Of a stretch of DNA of 64,000 bases, positions 55,966-64,000 are shown one piece after another (position 1 is the stretch's first letter; every line of letters begins with the position of its first letter). Under the pieces are notes generated by a model. The model was not told the DNA's origin. It saw nothing but the letters and a program-made list of their open reading frames with translations, and made no database searches. The position numbers were made by a program, and so were the translations under genes. This stretch comes from Lineus longissimus. Its lineage: Eukaryota; Nemertea; Pilidiophora; Heteronemertea; Lineidae. The stretch is taken from contig NC_088323.1 of the NCBI RefSeq assembly GCF_910592395.1, positions 8,372,001 through 8,436,000 on the forward strand. Reading direction: 5' to 3'.

Positions 55966-58900
55966 TTACAAACTAGGTATGGTAGCCCTGCATTGGTTGT
56001 AGAGTCTTTCCTAAGGAAAATTAGGGAATGGCCGCAAGTTAAACAACTCTCCGAGATTGGTAATTTCGCCACGAAGGTTGCACAGATGGTCCAAATTTTC
56101 ACAACTATGGGTTATTCAGCTGATTTGCATGCAATGGGTCTGTTATCAGATCTTGTGGCCAAATTGCCGATCTATATGAGAGAATCCTGGGGCGCCTACA
56201 TTGTAAAAAACGGTAGTAACCCAACGGTTCAATTATTCAATTCCTGGTTGTCCAAGAAAGAGCAAGCCCTGAGATTTGGTGGGTTGAAATTTGACACGGG
56301 CTCCCAAAGTAAGCAAAATAATAAATCTAGGCCTTATACACCAGTCAAACAGTCAACTTTGTCAACAACTAGTGCTGCCACTCCAAAAGAGTGTTACTTT
56401 TGTTCTGGCCCACATTTCTTGTCATCCTGTAGTGTATTCAAAGAAAAAACCCCTGCACAAAGGGTAGAATGGGTAAAATCCCAGGGCAGATGTTTTCTGT
56501 GTTGCCGGAAACGTTGTAAGGCCTCTGAATGTAATTCTAAGTACAGGTGTACAGTCAATAACTGTGGCCGTCGTCATTCTTCACTATTACACCAAGCGCT
56601 AGTGAACCAGCATGACAATAGTTCTACTGCGAGTGTCAATTTCAAGGTTGGTGTTGCGGTGCAGAATGATACGGTCCATCTTCAAACTTTACCCGTCAGA
56701 ATACATACACCAAATGGTCGTGTGATAGATACGTTCGCTCTTTTGGATTCTGGTAGCCAGGCAACTTTAATACAAGAATCATTTGCCAATGATATAGGCC
56801 TAAGTGGTCAGAGCACTACTTTAGTGCTTGGTAATGTAAGGAATAATGAACAGCCGGAAAATTCTTCTAAGGTCACATTCTGGCTTAGTGATCCTAAAAC
56901 TCAGTCCATGGCCCCTTTGAAAGTGAGGGACGCCTGGACATTCAAAACTCCGTTCAATTTCCCGTCACAAAAGATTTCAAGCGGGAAAAAGAGTTGGCCT
57001 CATACCAGAGATTTAGATCTGGTTAATGTAGATTCTTCGCAAATTATGATTCTGGTTGGTGTCGGTGTCAAACGGGCATTTGAGCAATTAGAAACTAGAC
57101 TGGGCCCTGACAACTTGCCAATGGCCGTGCGTGGTCCGCTTGGATGGACATTGTTGGGGGGAGAGAATTCGGATCTGAAATCTAACACGTTAGTTTCGGA
57201 GCATGTTAAGTGTGGGTATGTAGGTCTACCTGACGACAAACTAGAATCTCAGGTCAAACAATTTTGGTCAACAGAAAGTTTTGGTTGTTCTTATGCGCAT
57301 GCATCATCAGTTTCTATTGAAGATCAGCAGGCCATAAAATTGTTGAATGACTCTGTTTGCATGTTACCTGAAGGCCATTACCAAGTTAGCATGTTGTGGG
57401 CACAATCTCCAGTTGAATTGGTGAACAATAGAACTATGGCTGAAAGTAGGTTTGAGTCTTTGTGCAAAAAGTTGAATAAAAATCCTGACATGAGAAGTAG
57501 ATATGAAACTGAAATGAATGGCTACATTGCAAAGGGGCATGCACGTCGTTTGTCACCTGAGGAAGCTGAATTGAAATCTGATCAGACGTATTACCTACCG
57601 CACCATGGGGTTGTAAATCCAAAAAAACCCAAAAAACTACGTGTAGTGTTTGATGCTGCCGCTAAGTACAGTGGACATAGTCTGAATTCTAAGTTGATAT
57701 CGGGGCCAGATTTGACTAACAATTTAGCGGGAGTTTTGATGCGGTTTCGTAAGGGTGTAATAGCCATGGCCGCCGATATCGAAGGCATGTTTCATAATGT
57801 GCGTGTGCCTACATCTGATCAGGATTCTCTTCGCTTCCTCTGGAAAGACCATTTAGAATCGCCAGACCCACCTTCTGAATACCAAATGTGCGTCCATATA
57901 TTTGGAGCAAAGTGCTCTCCATGTTGTGCTAGTTATGCTCTGAAACGTGTAGCTATTGACAACTTAGAGTACAGTCGTTTAGCTAGGGAAACAATTCTCA
58001 GACAATACTACGTTGATGATATGCTTAGAGGGTTTGATGGTACCCCTCTGGAAGCTACATCACTAGCGTTGGAATTGATCGACTTGAATAGCAGGGGTGG
58101 CTTCAAACTTACCAAATGGGCCTCCAATTGCCCAGAGTTGTTAGAGGCTGTAGCAAGTGTAGATGGTATCAAAACCCATTTGAAATTAGATTTAGATGGT
58201 AGTGTGATTACTCGAACTCTAGGAATCGCCTGTGATTTGACGCATGATATTTTCATATTTGACACTGTGAGCTTACCAACTGTGGAAACCCTGACTAAGC
58301 GTATCCTACTGAGTATAGTCAGTACAGTATTTGACCCATTAGGTTTTCTAGCCCCTTTCATTGTGAGAGCAAAGATTCTTTTACAGAGTCTATGGGAGAA
58401 GGGTCTCAATTGGGATGATCCCATTCCCCTCGATGAGTATTTGAAGTGGGAAACATGGTTGTCAGAGCTTGAAGATTTGCGTCTTTTCAGTTTGAGGCGA
58501 TGTTTTTGGCCAAATGGTTTGATACCAATGATATTCAATCTTCATGTGTTCTGTGATGCCTCTGAACAAGCCTTTGGTGCTGTTGCGTATCTGCAGCTTA
58601 TTTCATCCCAGGGATTGGTTCACTGTACTATTATTATGGCTAAGACACGTGTCGCCCCTGTGCGGAAGAATAGGTTAACTTTACCTCGCCTGGAGTTGCA
58701 GGCTGCTGTACTTGCGGTACGCTTGTTTCGTACAATTCGTGAAGAGATAGATGTTCAGCTGACTGCTGTTTATCTCTGGTCTGATTCCAGTATTGTTCTA
58801 CATTGTATCAGAAATGACTCAAAAAGGTTCAAAACATTTGTGGCAAACCGCATAGCTGAAATCAGACAAGAAACAAATCCATTTCAGTGGCGACACGTGC

Positions 58901-60597
58901 CTAGTCAATTGAACCCTGCAGATGATTGTTCACGCGGATTGTTGGCCAATGAAATTCGACCTGGTCACCGTTGGCTTGAAGGGCCAGAATTTCTACACTG
59001 TGTCAATGAAAATGGTTGGCCCTCACAAAGTGTGTTGAATAGGGAATTAGATTTGGAGTCTAGTGAAGTTGTCAATGAGGTGAAACACACTGCAGTAATT
59101 TCTACAGTAGGTCTACAACATTCAGTTGTGGACATTTCAAAGTTTTCCAGTCTCGTGCCCTTGAAATGTGTTGTTGCATGGTGCTTTCGATTTATTCACA
59201 ACGTGCGTAATAAAAATCGTGAGGTTGGCAGGCTCTCAATTGCTGAATTGAATAAAGCAACATTATACTTGGTCAAGGTCGCCCAACATGAAATGTTTGG
59301 TGAAGAAATTCGCTTGTTGTCTGAAGGTAAAACTTTACCACGTGGTAGCCCGCTGTACAAATTGAAACCGGGTTTAAATGGACATTTGCTTCGTGTTGGT
59401 GGTCGTGTTGACAGTGCAAGGATGCCCTATGCTGCCAGACACCAGTTACTCTTACCAAAGAAACACGTTGTGACTGAATTGATTGTACAAGATGTGCATC
59501 GGAATTTACTTCATAGTGGGGTTGAACATGTTGTTTCATCGCTGAGACGTGGATTTTGGATACCAGCCATCAGGCAGATAGTAAGGTCAGTGATATTTCG
59601 GTGTCTCAAGTGTCACAGGCAACGTGTGCAACCAAGCATTCCACTCATGTCTGATCTCCCAGAAGCTCGACTGTCACATTCCATGCCGGTGTTTAACAAC
59701 ACTGGATTAGATTTCTGGGGTCCAATGATGGTAAAAAAGAGGTACAAATCTCGTGAAAAGAGATGGGGCTGTTTGTTTACTTGCTTAACAGTCCGTGCTG
59801 TTCATTTGGAACTAGTTGCATCATTGGAAACTGATTCTTTCATTCTTGCTCTCAGGCGTTTTATAGCTCGACGCGGGTGTCCTAGTGACTTGTATTGTGA
59901 CAATGGGACCAATTTCATTGGCGCTCAAAAGGAACTAAAAATCGCCTTACGTGAGTGGAATGCTAGTGATAAACTACACGCCACATTGAATCAGAAATCA
60001 GTACAATGGCATTTCTCCCCTCCAAAGGGTCCTCATATGGGAGGAGCCTGGGAATCCCTAGTAAAATCAGTAAAGGTTTCCTTGCGTGCCGTACTTGGTA
60101 ATAATGTCGTACATGAAGACACATTGCAAACTGTGTTGTGTGAAATAGAACACGTAGTGAACAGCAGACCACTGACCTATGTAAGTACTGACAGCACGTG
60201 TACAGATGTTGAACCACTGACACCAAATCATTTTTTGCTGCACAACGAACATCCAATGTCTTTGCCAGTTTCAACTACTGACACTGATATTTCCAGTAGA
60301 AAGCGGTGGAAACAGTCTCAGGTATTGACCGACCACTTTTGGCGAAGGTGGAGGAGGGAATACGTCCCCACCTTATCCAAAAGGGTTAAATGGAATGAAG
60401 AGGTCAAAAATCTGAAACCAGATGACGTTGTGCTTCTTATCGATTCTAATGCTCCTCGGTGTCAGTGGCCTCTTGCACGTGTTGTGGAAGTACTGCCAGG
60501 AAATGACGGGCGCGTGCGTGTTGTGAAAGTGAAGGCTAGAAACTCTGTTTACACACGTCCTGTATCACAGGTTTGTCTAATTGAAGAAAGTAAATAA
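55966..60597 (+). CDS. pol: BEL2 gag end and pol polyprotein
   Basis: In phase with gag. Counting from TTG at 55,993: Cys/His region at 134-200 (CYFCSGPHFLSSC, CNSKYRC, RRHSSLLH); protease with intact LLDSGSQ at 251-257; reverse transcriptase with KKLRVVFDAAAKYSG, MAADIEGMFHNV and YYVDDML (near 58,006); RNase H (HVFCDASEQAFGAVAY, RLELQAAVLA, LWSDSSIVL, NPADDCSRG); integrase with its zinc-binding region (DVHRNLLHSG...CLKCH), Asp in LDFWGPM, Asp in YCDNGTNFIGA and Glu in GGAWESLVKS; then the BEL C-terminal domain (DDVVLLIDSNAPRCQWPLAR). It ends in TAA. All catalytic residues that I can see are intact. Confidence 0.92.
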   Translation, partial: LQTRYGSPALVVESFLRKIREWPQVKQLSEIGNFATKVAQMVQIFTTMGYSADLHAMGLLSDLVAKLPIYMRESWGAYIVKNGSNPTVQLFNSWLSKKEQALRFGGLKFDTGSQSKQNNKSRPYTPVKQSTLSTTSAATPKECYFCSGPHFLSSCSVFKEKTPAQRVEWVKSQGRCFLCCRKRCKASECNSKYRCTVNNCGRRHSSLLHQALVNQHDNSSTASVNFKVGVAVQNDTVHLQTLPVRIHTPNGRVIDTFALLDSGSQATLIQESFANDIGLSGQSTTLVLGNVRNNEQPENSSKVTFWLSDPKTQSMAPLKVRDAWTFKTPFNFPSQKISSGKKSWPHTRDLDLVNVDSSQIMILVGVGVKRAFEQLETRLGPDNLPMAVRGPLGWTLLGGENSDLKSNTLVSEHVKCGYVGLPDDKLESQVKQFWSTESFGCSYAHASSVSIEDQQAIKLLNDSVCMLPEGHYQVSMLWAQSPVELVNNRTMAESRFESLCKKLNKNPDMRSRYETEMNGYIAKGHARRLSPEEAELKSDQTYYLPHHGVVNPKKPKKLRVVFDAAAKYSGHSLNSKLISGPDLTNNLAGVLMRFRKGVIAMAADIEGMFHNVRVPTSDQDSLRFLWKDHLESPDPPSEYQMCVHIFGAKCSPCCASYALKRVAIDNLEYSRLARETILRQYYVDDMLRGFDGTPLEATSLALELIDLNSRGGFKLTKWASNCPELLEAVASVDGIKTHLKLDLDGSVITRTLGIACDLTHDIFIFDTVSLPTVETLTKRILLSIVSTVFDPLGFLAPFIVRAKILLQSLWEKGLNWDDPIPLDEYLKWETWLSELEDLRLFSLRRCFWPNGLIPMIFNLHVFCDASEQAFGAVAYLQLISSQGLVHCTIIMAKTRVAPVRKNRLTLPRLELQAAVLAVRLFRTIREEIDVQLTAVYLWSDSSIVLHCIRNDSKRFKTFVANRIAEIRQETNPFQWRHVPSQLNPADDCSRGLLANEIRPGHRWLEGPEFLHCVNENGWPSQSVLNRELDLESSEVVNEVKHTAVISTVGLQHSVVDISKFSSLVPLKCVVAWCFRFIHNVRNKNREVGRLSIAELNKATLYLVKVAQHEMFGEEIRLLSEGKTLPRGSPLYKLKPGLNGHLLRVGGRVDSARMPYAARHQLLLPKKHVVTELIVQDVHRNLLHSGVEHVVSSLRRGFWIPAIRQIVRSVIFRCLKCHRQRVQPSIPLMSDLPEARLSHSMPVFNNTGLDFWGPMMVKKRYKSREKRWGCLFTCLTVRAVHLELVASLETDSFILALRRFIARRGCPSDLYCDNGTNFIGAQKELKIALREWNASDKLHATLNQKSVQWHFSPPKGPHMGGAWESLVKSVKVSLRAVLGNNVVHEDTLQTVLCEIEHVVNSRPLTYVSTDSTCTDVEPLTPNHFLLHNEHPMSLPVSTTDTDISSRKRWKQSQVLTDHFWRRWRREYVPTLSKRVKWNEEVKNLKPDDVVLLIDSNAPRCQWPLARVVEVLPGNDGRVRVVKVKARNSVYTRPVSQVCLIEESK

Positions 60598-60922
60598 ATG
60601 ATGAGTATAATGCTTCCTAAGTAAAGATAACAATATACTTCGTTGAACATGTGGCGTTTGTGTCGGACATGACCTTTGAAACGTTGTGTAACTGTTAATT
60701 AATTTGAAACCGACTAATTTAGTCTTTGATTCGCTATGGAGTATTACAAAGAGTTACACTCCCATTTCTTTACTTTGCGGCCTCGTAAGGCCTTGGACTA
60801 GGCCTATATTATATCTATGTTTAGATCTACATTATATTTGTATTCCCGTTACTTGTTATTCGTGTGTTTATGTCTTATTTGTGCTGATGTCGTCTTAACG
60901 CCGAGCATCAGGGGGGCCGATG

Positions 60923-61407
60923 TGTTCAGAATTCATTAAGTAATATTTAAATTTCTTTTCCTCCAAATTTCTAGGCCTAGATTCTGTGTCAACCTTGGCC
61001 TCTATTGATCTCCTGATTATTTAGTCCGTGGCCACGGTATGAAGTTCTTGATCAATGGGGACTAGGGTTGACACGGTTGTTACATCATTTTCTGGGCCGA
61101 CTATAAATTCGGCAACGCCTCCCCGACATGTTAGTTGGCATTTTTGGTCTTTCACTCCGGGTGTTCCCACGTTGCACTGGTGCGGGCAAATTCGGTAGGT
61201 AATTTTCGTATCTTTAAATTTGTCATTTATTGCCCAATTTGTCATTTATTGCCGTTTTAACCGTAGGTATCTTATACTCCCTGATGCAAAGCTTATGTAT
61301 GTTTCTTTGTATATTTTAGTTCACTTGTTGCGTTGTCCTTGTTGACCCCGTCGTCGCGGAATAAACGTTAATGTATCGTAAACTTCCGACTCTCTCAATC
61401 CTTAACA
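60923..61407 (+). repeat. BEL2 right LTR
   Basis: 485 bp, preceded by the purine-rich tract 'caggggggccgatg' that serves as polypurine tract. It differs from the left LTR at three positions that I can find (tta/ttt before 'agtccgtgg', 'cgtatg/cgtagg', 'accacg/accccg'). Confidence 0.93.
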
Positions 61408-62147
61408 ATGTTAACAAAGTAACCGCTGTACTTCAGAGAGTGCCCCCCCCCAAAAAAAGAACCCCTACCAGCCATTCGGGGAGGCAAGAGGTGGTAGGTA
61501 CTGGTGGCTTCCTTGATACAATTGCATTATTGTGGCACCTGGGCAACGAATTCAAGGGGTTAGAGTTGGCCCCCTTGCTAGGGTCAGAGCTTTCCCCCAC
61601 CCACTGTTCACTGTATGTCAACAGATACTCTATAGATATCATCTACAGAAAATATATATTATGTTAGGATACGACATGGAGGACCCTTCAAATTTCATCT
61701 CTCTTCATGCATTGTACTACAATACACATAACAATGTACAGGAGCGTGCTTTACCAGTTTCACATGAGGACAGTTGGTTAAAACTTGCTGCAAAGTCAGC
61801 ATTTTATAAAAATTTTGAAGAAAAGTTTGCCAGATGTCATTATGAATGGGATTAGCTACCGAAAATGTCATTGGGATATGTCTGGAAAGTTTTAGTTTTT
61901 GTAAAATTGGATGAAATTTGAAGGTTCTTCCATGTCGTATCCGAACATAGCATATATTATAGAATATATGAGCTGCTCAGTGCAATAGTGGTCTAACTCC
62001 ATTTTTATAAATTTTTGAGTTAGCAGGAATCCCGAGTGTGAAATCTCTTTGTGCAATAATGGTCTACACTGAATCTAGTTCCACTAAAAAAATATAGATA
62101 GCACCACTTATTTTCACCTTTGATTTGAGAAAAACTGTTAGCGCAAG

Positions 62148-63248
62148 TATGGCACGCCAAAGCGGAATTATTTCAACCCTGTACAAAATATTAGCAACAT
62201 TTTAAAAACGATCCAACATTTTCAGAAAACAAGCCAACATTAGCGGAATTATTTCAACCCTGTACAAAATATAAGCATCATTTAAAAAAAAGATCCAACA
62301 TTTTGAGAAAACAAGCCAACATTTTTTTTTGACATTTAGAAAAATTCGTTAGAAAAAAATATTTTGGGGTTAAACTTTTTTTCTTCATAAAAAAACTTTA
62401 AAAATTCTTTATTTCGTGAAAAAAATATTTAAGTTTTTTTCTTCTCTTGAAAATATTTTCCCGCAACATTTTTTTTTAAATGTTGACAAAATTTTACGGC
62501 AACATTTATTTTCGTTCAAGATTTTTTTCTTGCATAATTTTTTTTCGTCAACAATTTTTTCGTCCAACAACGAGCGCCACCTGTGAACAACTTATTGAAC
62601 TATATCCCCTCGAGACGAGGTTTAGCTACGGGGTACTTCTGGCATGCTTCTTTGCACGAATATCTTACGCACGTGGTGCTGACCACAATCCTAGCTGCAC
62701 ACCAATCACCACCAACCAACACGCGAACTTAATCATCTGATCCTATGTGAGAAGTATGATAAAAGGCGCTTGTTTTGAGATGGCAACAACAACATACGAA
62801 CGAACGAACGATCAGAATTCCCGACCTGCTATGAGTATGAAGTACCCCAGCTTTACCTCGTCCCTGCGCGCGAGTTCTATTAGCAGTTCATAGGTGGCGC
62901 TCGTTGTTGAACGGAAAAAATGTTGAACGAAAAAAATGTTGCCAAGAAAAAATCTTGAACGAAAATAAATGTTGCAGTAAAATTTTGTCAAGATTTTTTT
63001 TTAAATTGCGTGGAAAATATTTTTAAGAGAAGAAAAAAATGTAAACGAATTTTTCGAAGTATCACGAAAAAAAAATTGTTGGCTTGTTTTTTCAAAATGT
63101 TGACATGAGTCTAAAAATTTTTATCTTTTTAAAACGATTGTCGGGTATATTTTTGAAAGTTTAAATAGTATTTCTTCTCTGTTGCCAAGAAATTTGTAGT
63201 TGCTAATATTTTTTCAGGGTTGAAATAATTCCGCTTTGGCGTGCCATA
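62148..63248. mobile_element. Foldback-type DNA element, 1.1 kb
   Basis: It is inserted between 'gttagcgcaag' and 'cgcaagactgg'; the same site is uninterrupted in P1 (19,815) and N, and in P2 with one change. The duplication is CGCAAG, 6 bp. The outermost 34 bp (TATGGCACGCCAAAGCGG...) are a perfect inverted repeat. Beyond that the arms stay inversely similar for roughly 430 bp, rich in T/A with 'caacattttttt' runs and ending in 'gagcgccacctgtga' / 'aggtggcgctcg'. The centre (about 62,590-62,880) contains 'gaacgaacgaacg'. There is no coding capacity, so it needs a transposase from elsewhere. Confidence 0.8.
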
Positions 63249-64000
63249 CGCAAGACTGGTCTATCTCCAAAATCCAATATGCATGTCTACATATTATGTA
63301 GACATGCGGTGAACAGCGCCCCACTAACATGTTGCCGAATGGTAAATGCATACATATTTGGTTGGAATTGGTTTTTGCAGGTGAAGAGACTTTGGAACTA
63401 GTAGAGGAACACCAGACTGATTACCAGAGAATCGTAGGAACATAGAACCATCTTCATATCTGGGAGCATAAAAAGCCCGCTAGCGAAGTTTGATTATTCT
63501 TTAGGAAAAAACAGAATATCTGAAAAACACCCATTTCTCAATATCCCACAACGACCAATTTGAAATTCGTTCAAAAGGTTCATTGAAATCTACAAAAAAA
63601 ACATTCTCGAAGCGCCTGCCCGGTTTTTGTTCGATTAATTCGGAATTATATCAATTCTAAATGTCTTTTGGATATATTACTGAAGTTTCAAAAAACAAAA
63701 CACATATGTCGGGGGAGGGGGGACCCCAAAACCCCCCTAAAATTGAAGTTAGGTTGAAAAACAGTGTGAATATTCATAAATGTTCTCTCTCTGAGCTCAG
63801 AACAACTGATGAATCCATTCATTCTTGCGTTTTACTCTTTTAGCGGCCATTTTTTGCGTCAACTGAATCAAATTCATGGAAATGAGATGAGTTATTGTTT
63901 ACATTGGATACGTAAACTTTAACAATAATATAGTAGCGCTTCTCAGAAAAGTATTCGGCTTCTCTGCTGCGCGCTTATAATTAAGACAGCTTGTATGAAT

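Larger units (their letters stand above)
54694..61407 (+). mobile_element. BEL/Pao LTR retrotransposon BEL2 (young)
   Basis: Two 485-bp LTRs starting TGTTCAG and ending CTTAACA are flanked by ATGTT (54,689-54,693 and 61,408-61,412). P2 shows the empty site 'gaaccgtgttaacaaag' (one base different). The LTRs differ at only about three positions. One frame from 55,321 to 60,597 encodes gag, protease, reverse transcriptase, RNase H, integrase and the BEL C-terminal domain, broken by a single TAA at 55,963. It differs strongly from BEL1 in sequence and LTRs, so two BEL lineages are present. Confidence 0.95.
53667..64000 (+). repeat. Segmental duplication copy P3 (runs off the window)
   Basis: It follows P2 head to tail. 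It matches the unit from the PAN-like gene to just before the LINE tail fragment, and is interrupted by BEL2 and by a foldback element. Gaps without genes (61,408-62,147 and 63,249-64,000) are the conserved non-coding unit DNA also seen at 40,400-41,880. Confidence 0.9.

Noticed and set aside
58008-58538. 176-codon minus-strand frame in BEL2 reverse transcriptase/RNase H
   Set aside because: Shadow of the pol frame, which has all expected motifs.

Overview
The window is animal nuclear DNA. GT-AG introns split its reading frames, and it holds two BEL/Pao LTR retrotransposons, LINE remnants and several cut-and-paste DNA transposons. No ribosomal, tRNA, CRISPR or prokaryotic gene was recognised. 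The mix (BEL, IS3EU/Harbinger/piggyBac/Mutator-type elements, LINEs ending in a pentamer microsatellite) suits a marine invertebrate such as a mollusc, brachiopod, lancelet or hemichordate, but the sequence does not fix the taxon.

Layout. (1) 48-6,547 is a 6.5 kb DNA transposon bounded by a 6-bp target duplication. It carries a DDE transposase on the minus strand and a SAM-like/HECT-like E3-ligase gene on the plus strand. (2) 7,080-8,450 holds a palindromic GGTGTAACACC region and a truncated PIF/Harbinger transposase that meets a convergent Myb/MADF-like fragment. (3) From 8,455 to the end the window is mostly four copies of one segmental duplication with a unit of about 13-14 kb. Copy N is inverted (8,455-15,790). 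Copies P1 (18,067-39,346), P2 (39,347-53,666) and P3 (53,667 to beyond 64,000) run head to tail on the plus strand. (4) Between N and P1 is a single-copy spacer with a truncated multi-exon zinc-finger-like gene on the minus strand (17,297-15,791).

The unit contains a small PAN/apple-like gene, an unrecognised reading frame of about 346 codons, a possible small multi-exon gene, two kinds of LINE tail fragment, a LINE endonuclease fragment, a tandem repeat of about 175 bp, an inverted minisatellite and a Mutator-type MITE. Comparing copies supplies empty sites that date later insertions: BEL1 in P1 (19,987-27,983, duplication AACAC), a piggyBac-like element in P1 (34,626-35,337), BEL2 in P3 (54,694-61,407, duplication ATGTT) and a foldback element in P3 (62,148-63,248, duplication CGCAAG).

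BEL2 is the youngest of the LTR elements, with 3 differences in 485 bp between its LTRs and one in-frame stop. BEL1 is older, with two in-frame TAG codons, unequal LTRs and an altered protease motif. The candidates most worth following up are the transposon with the HECT cargo, the duplication array with its repeated PAN-like and 346-codon frames, and the spacer gene cut by the duplication breakpoint. All gene models are read by eye; splice sites and family names need computation to confirm.
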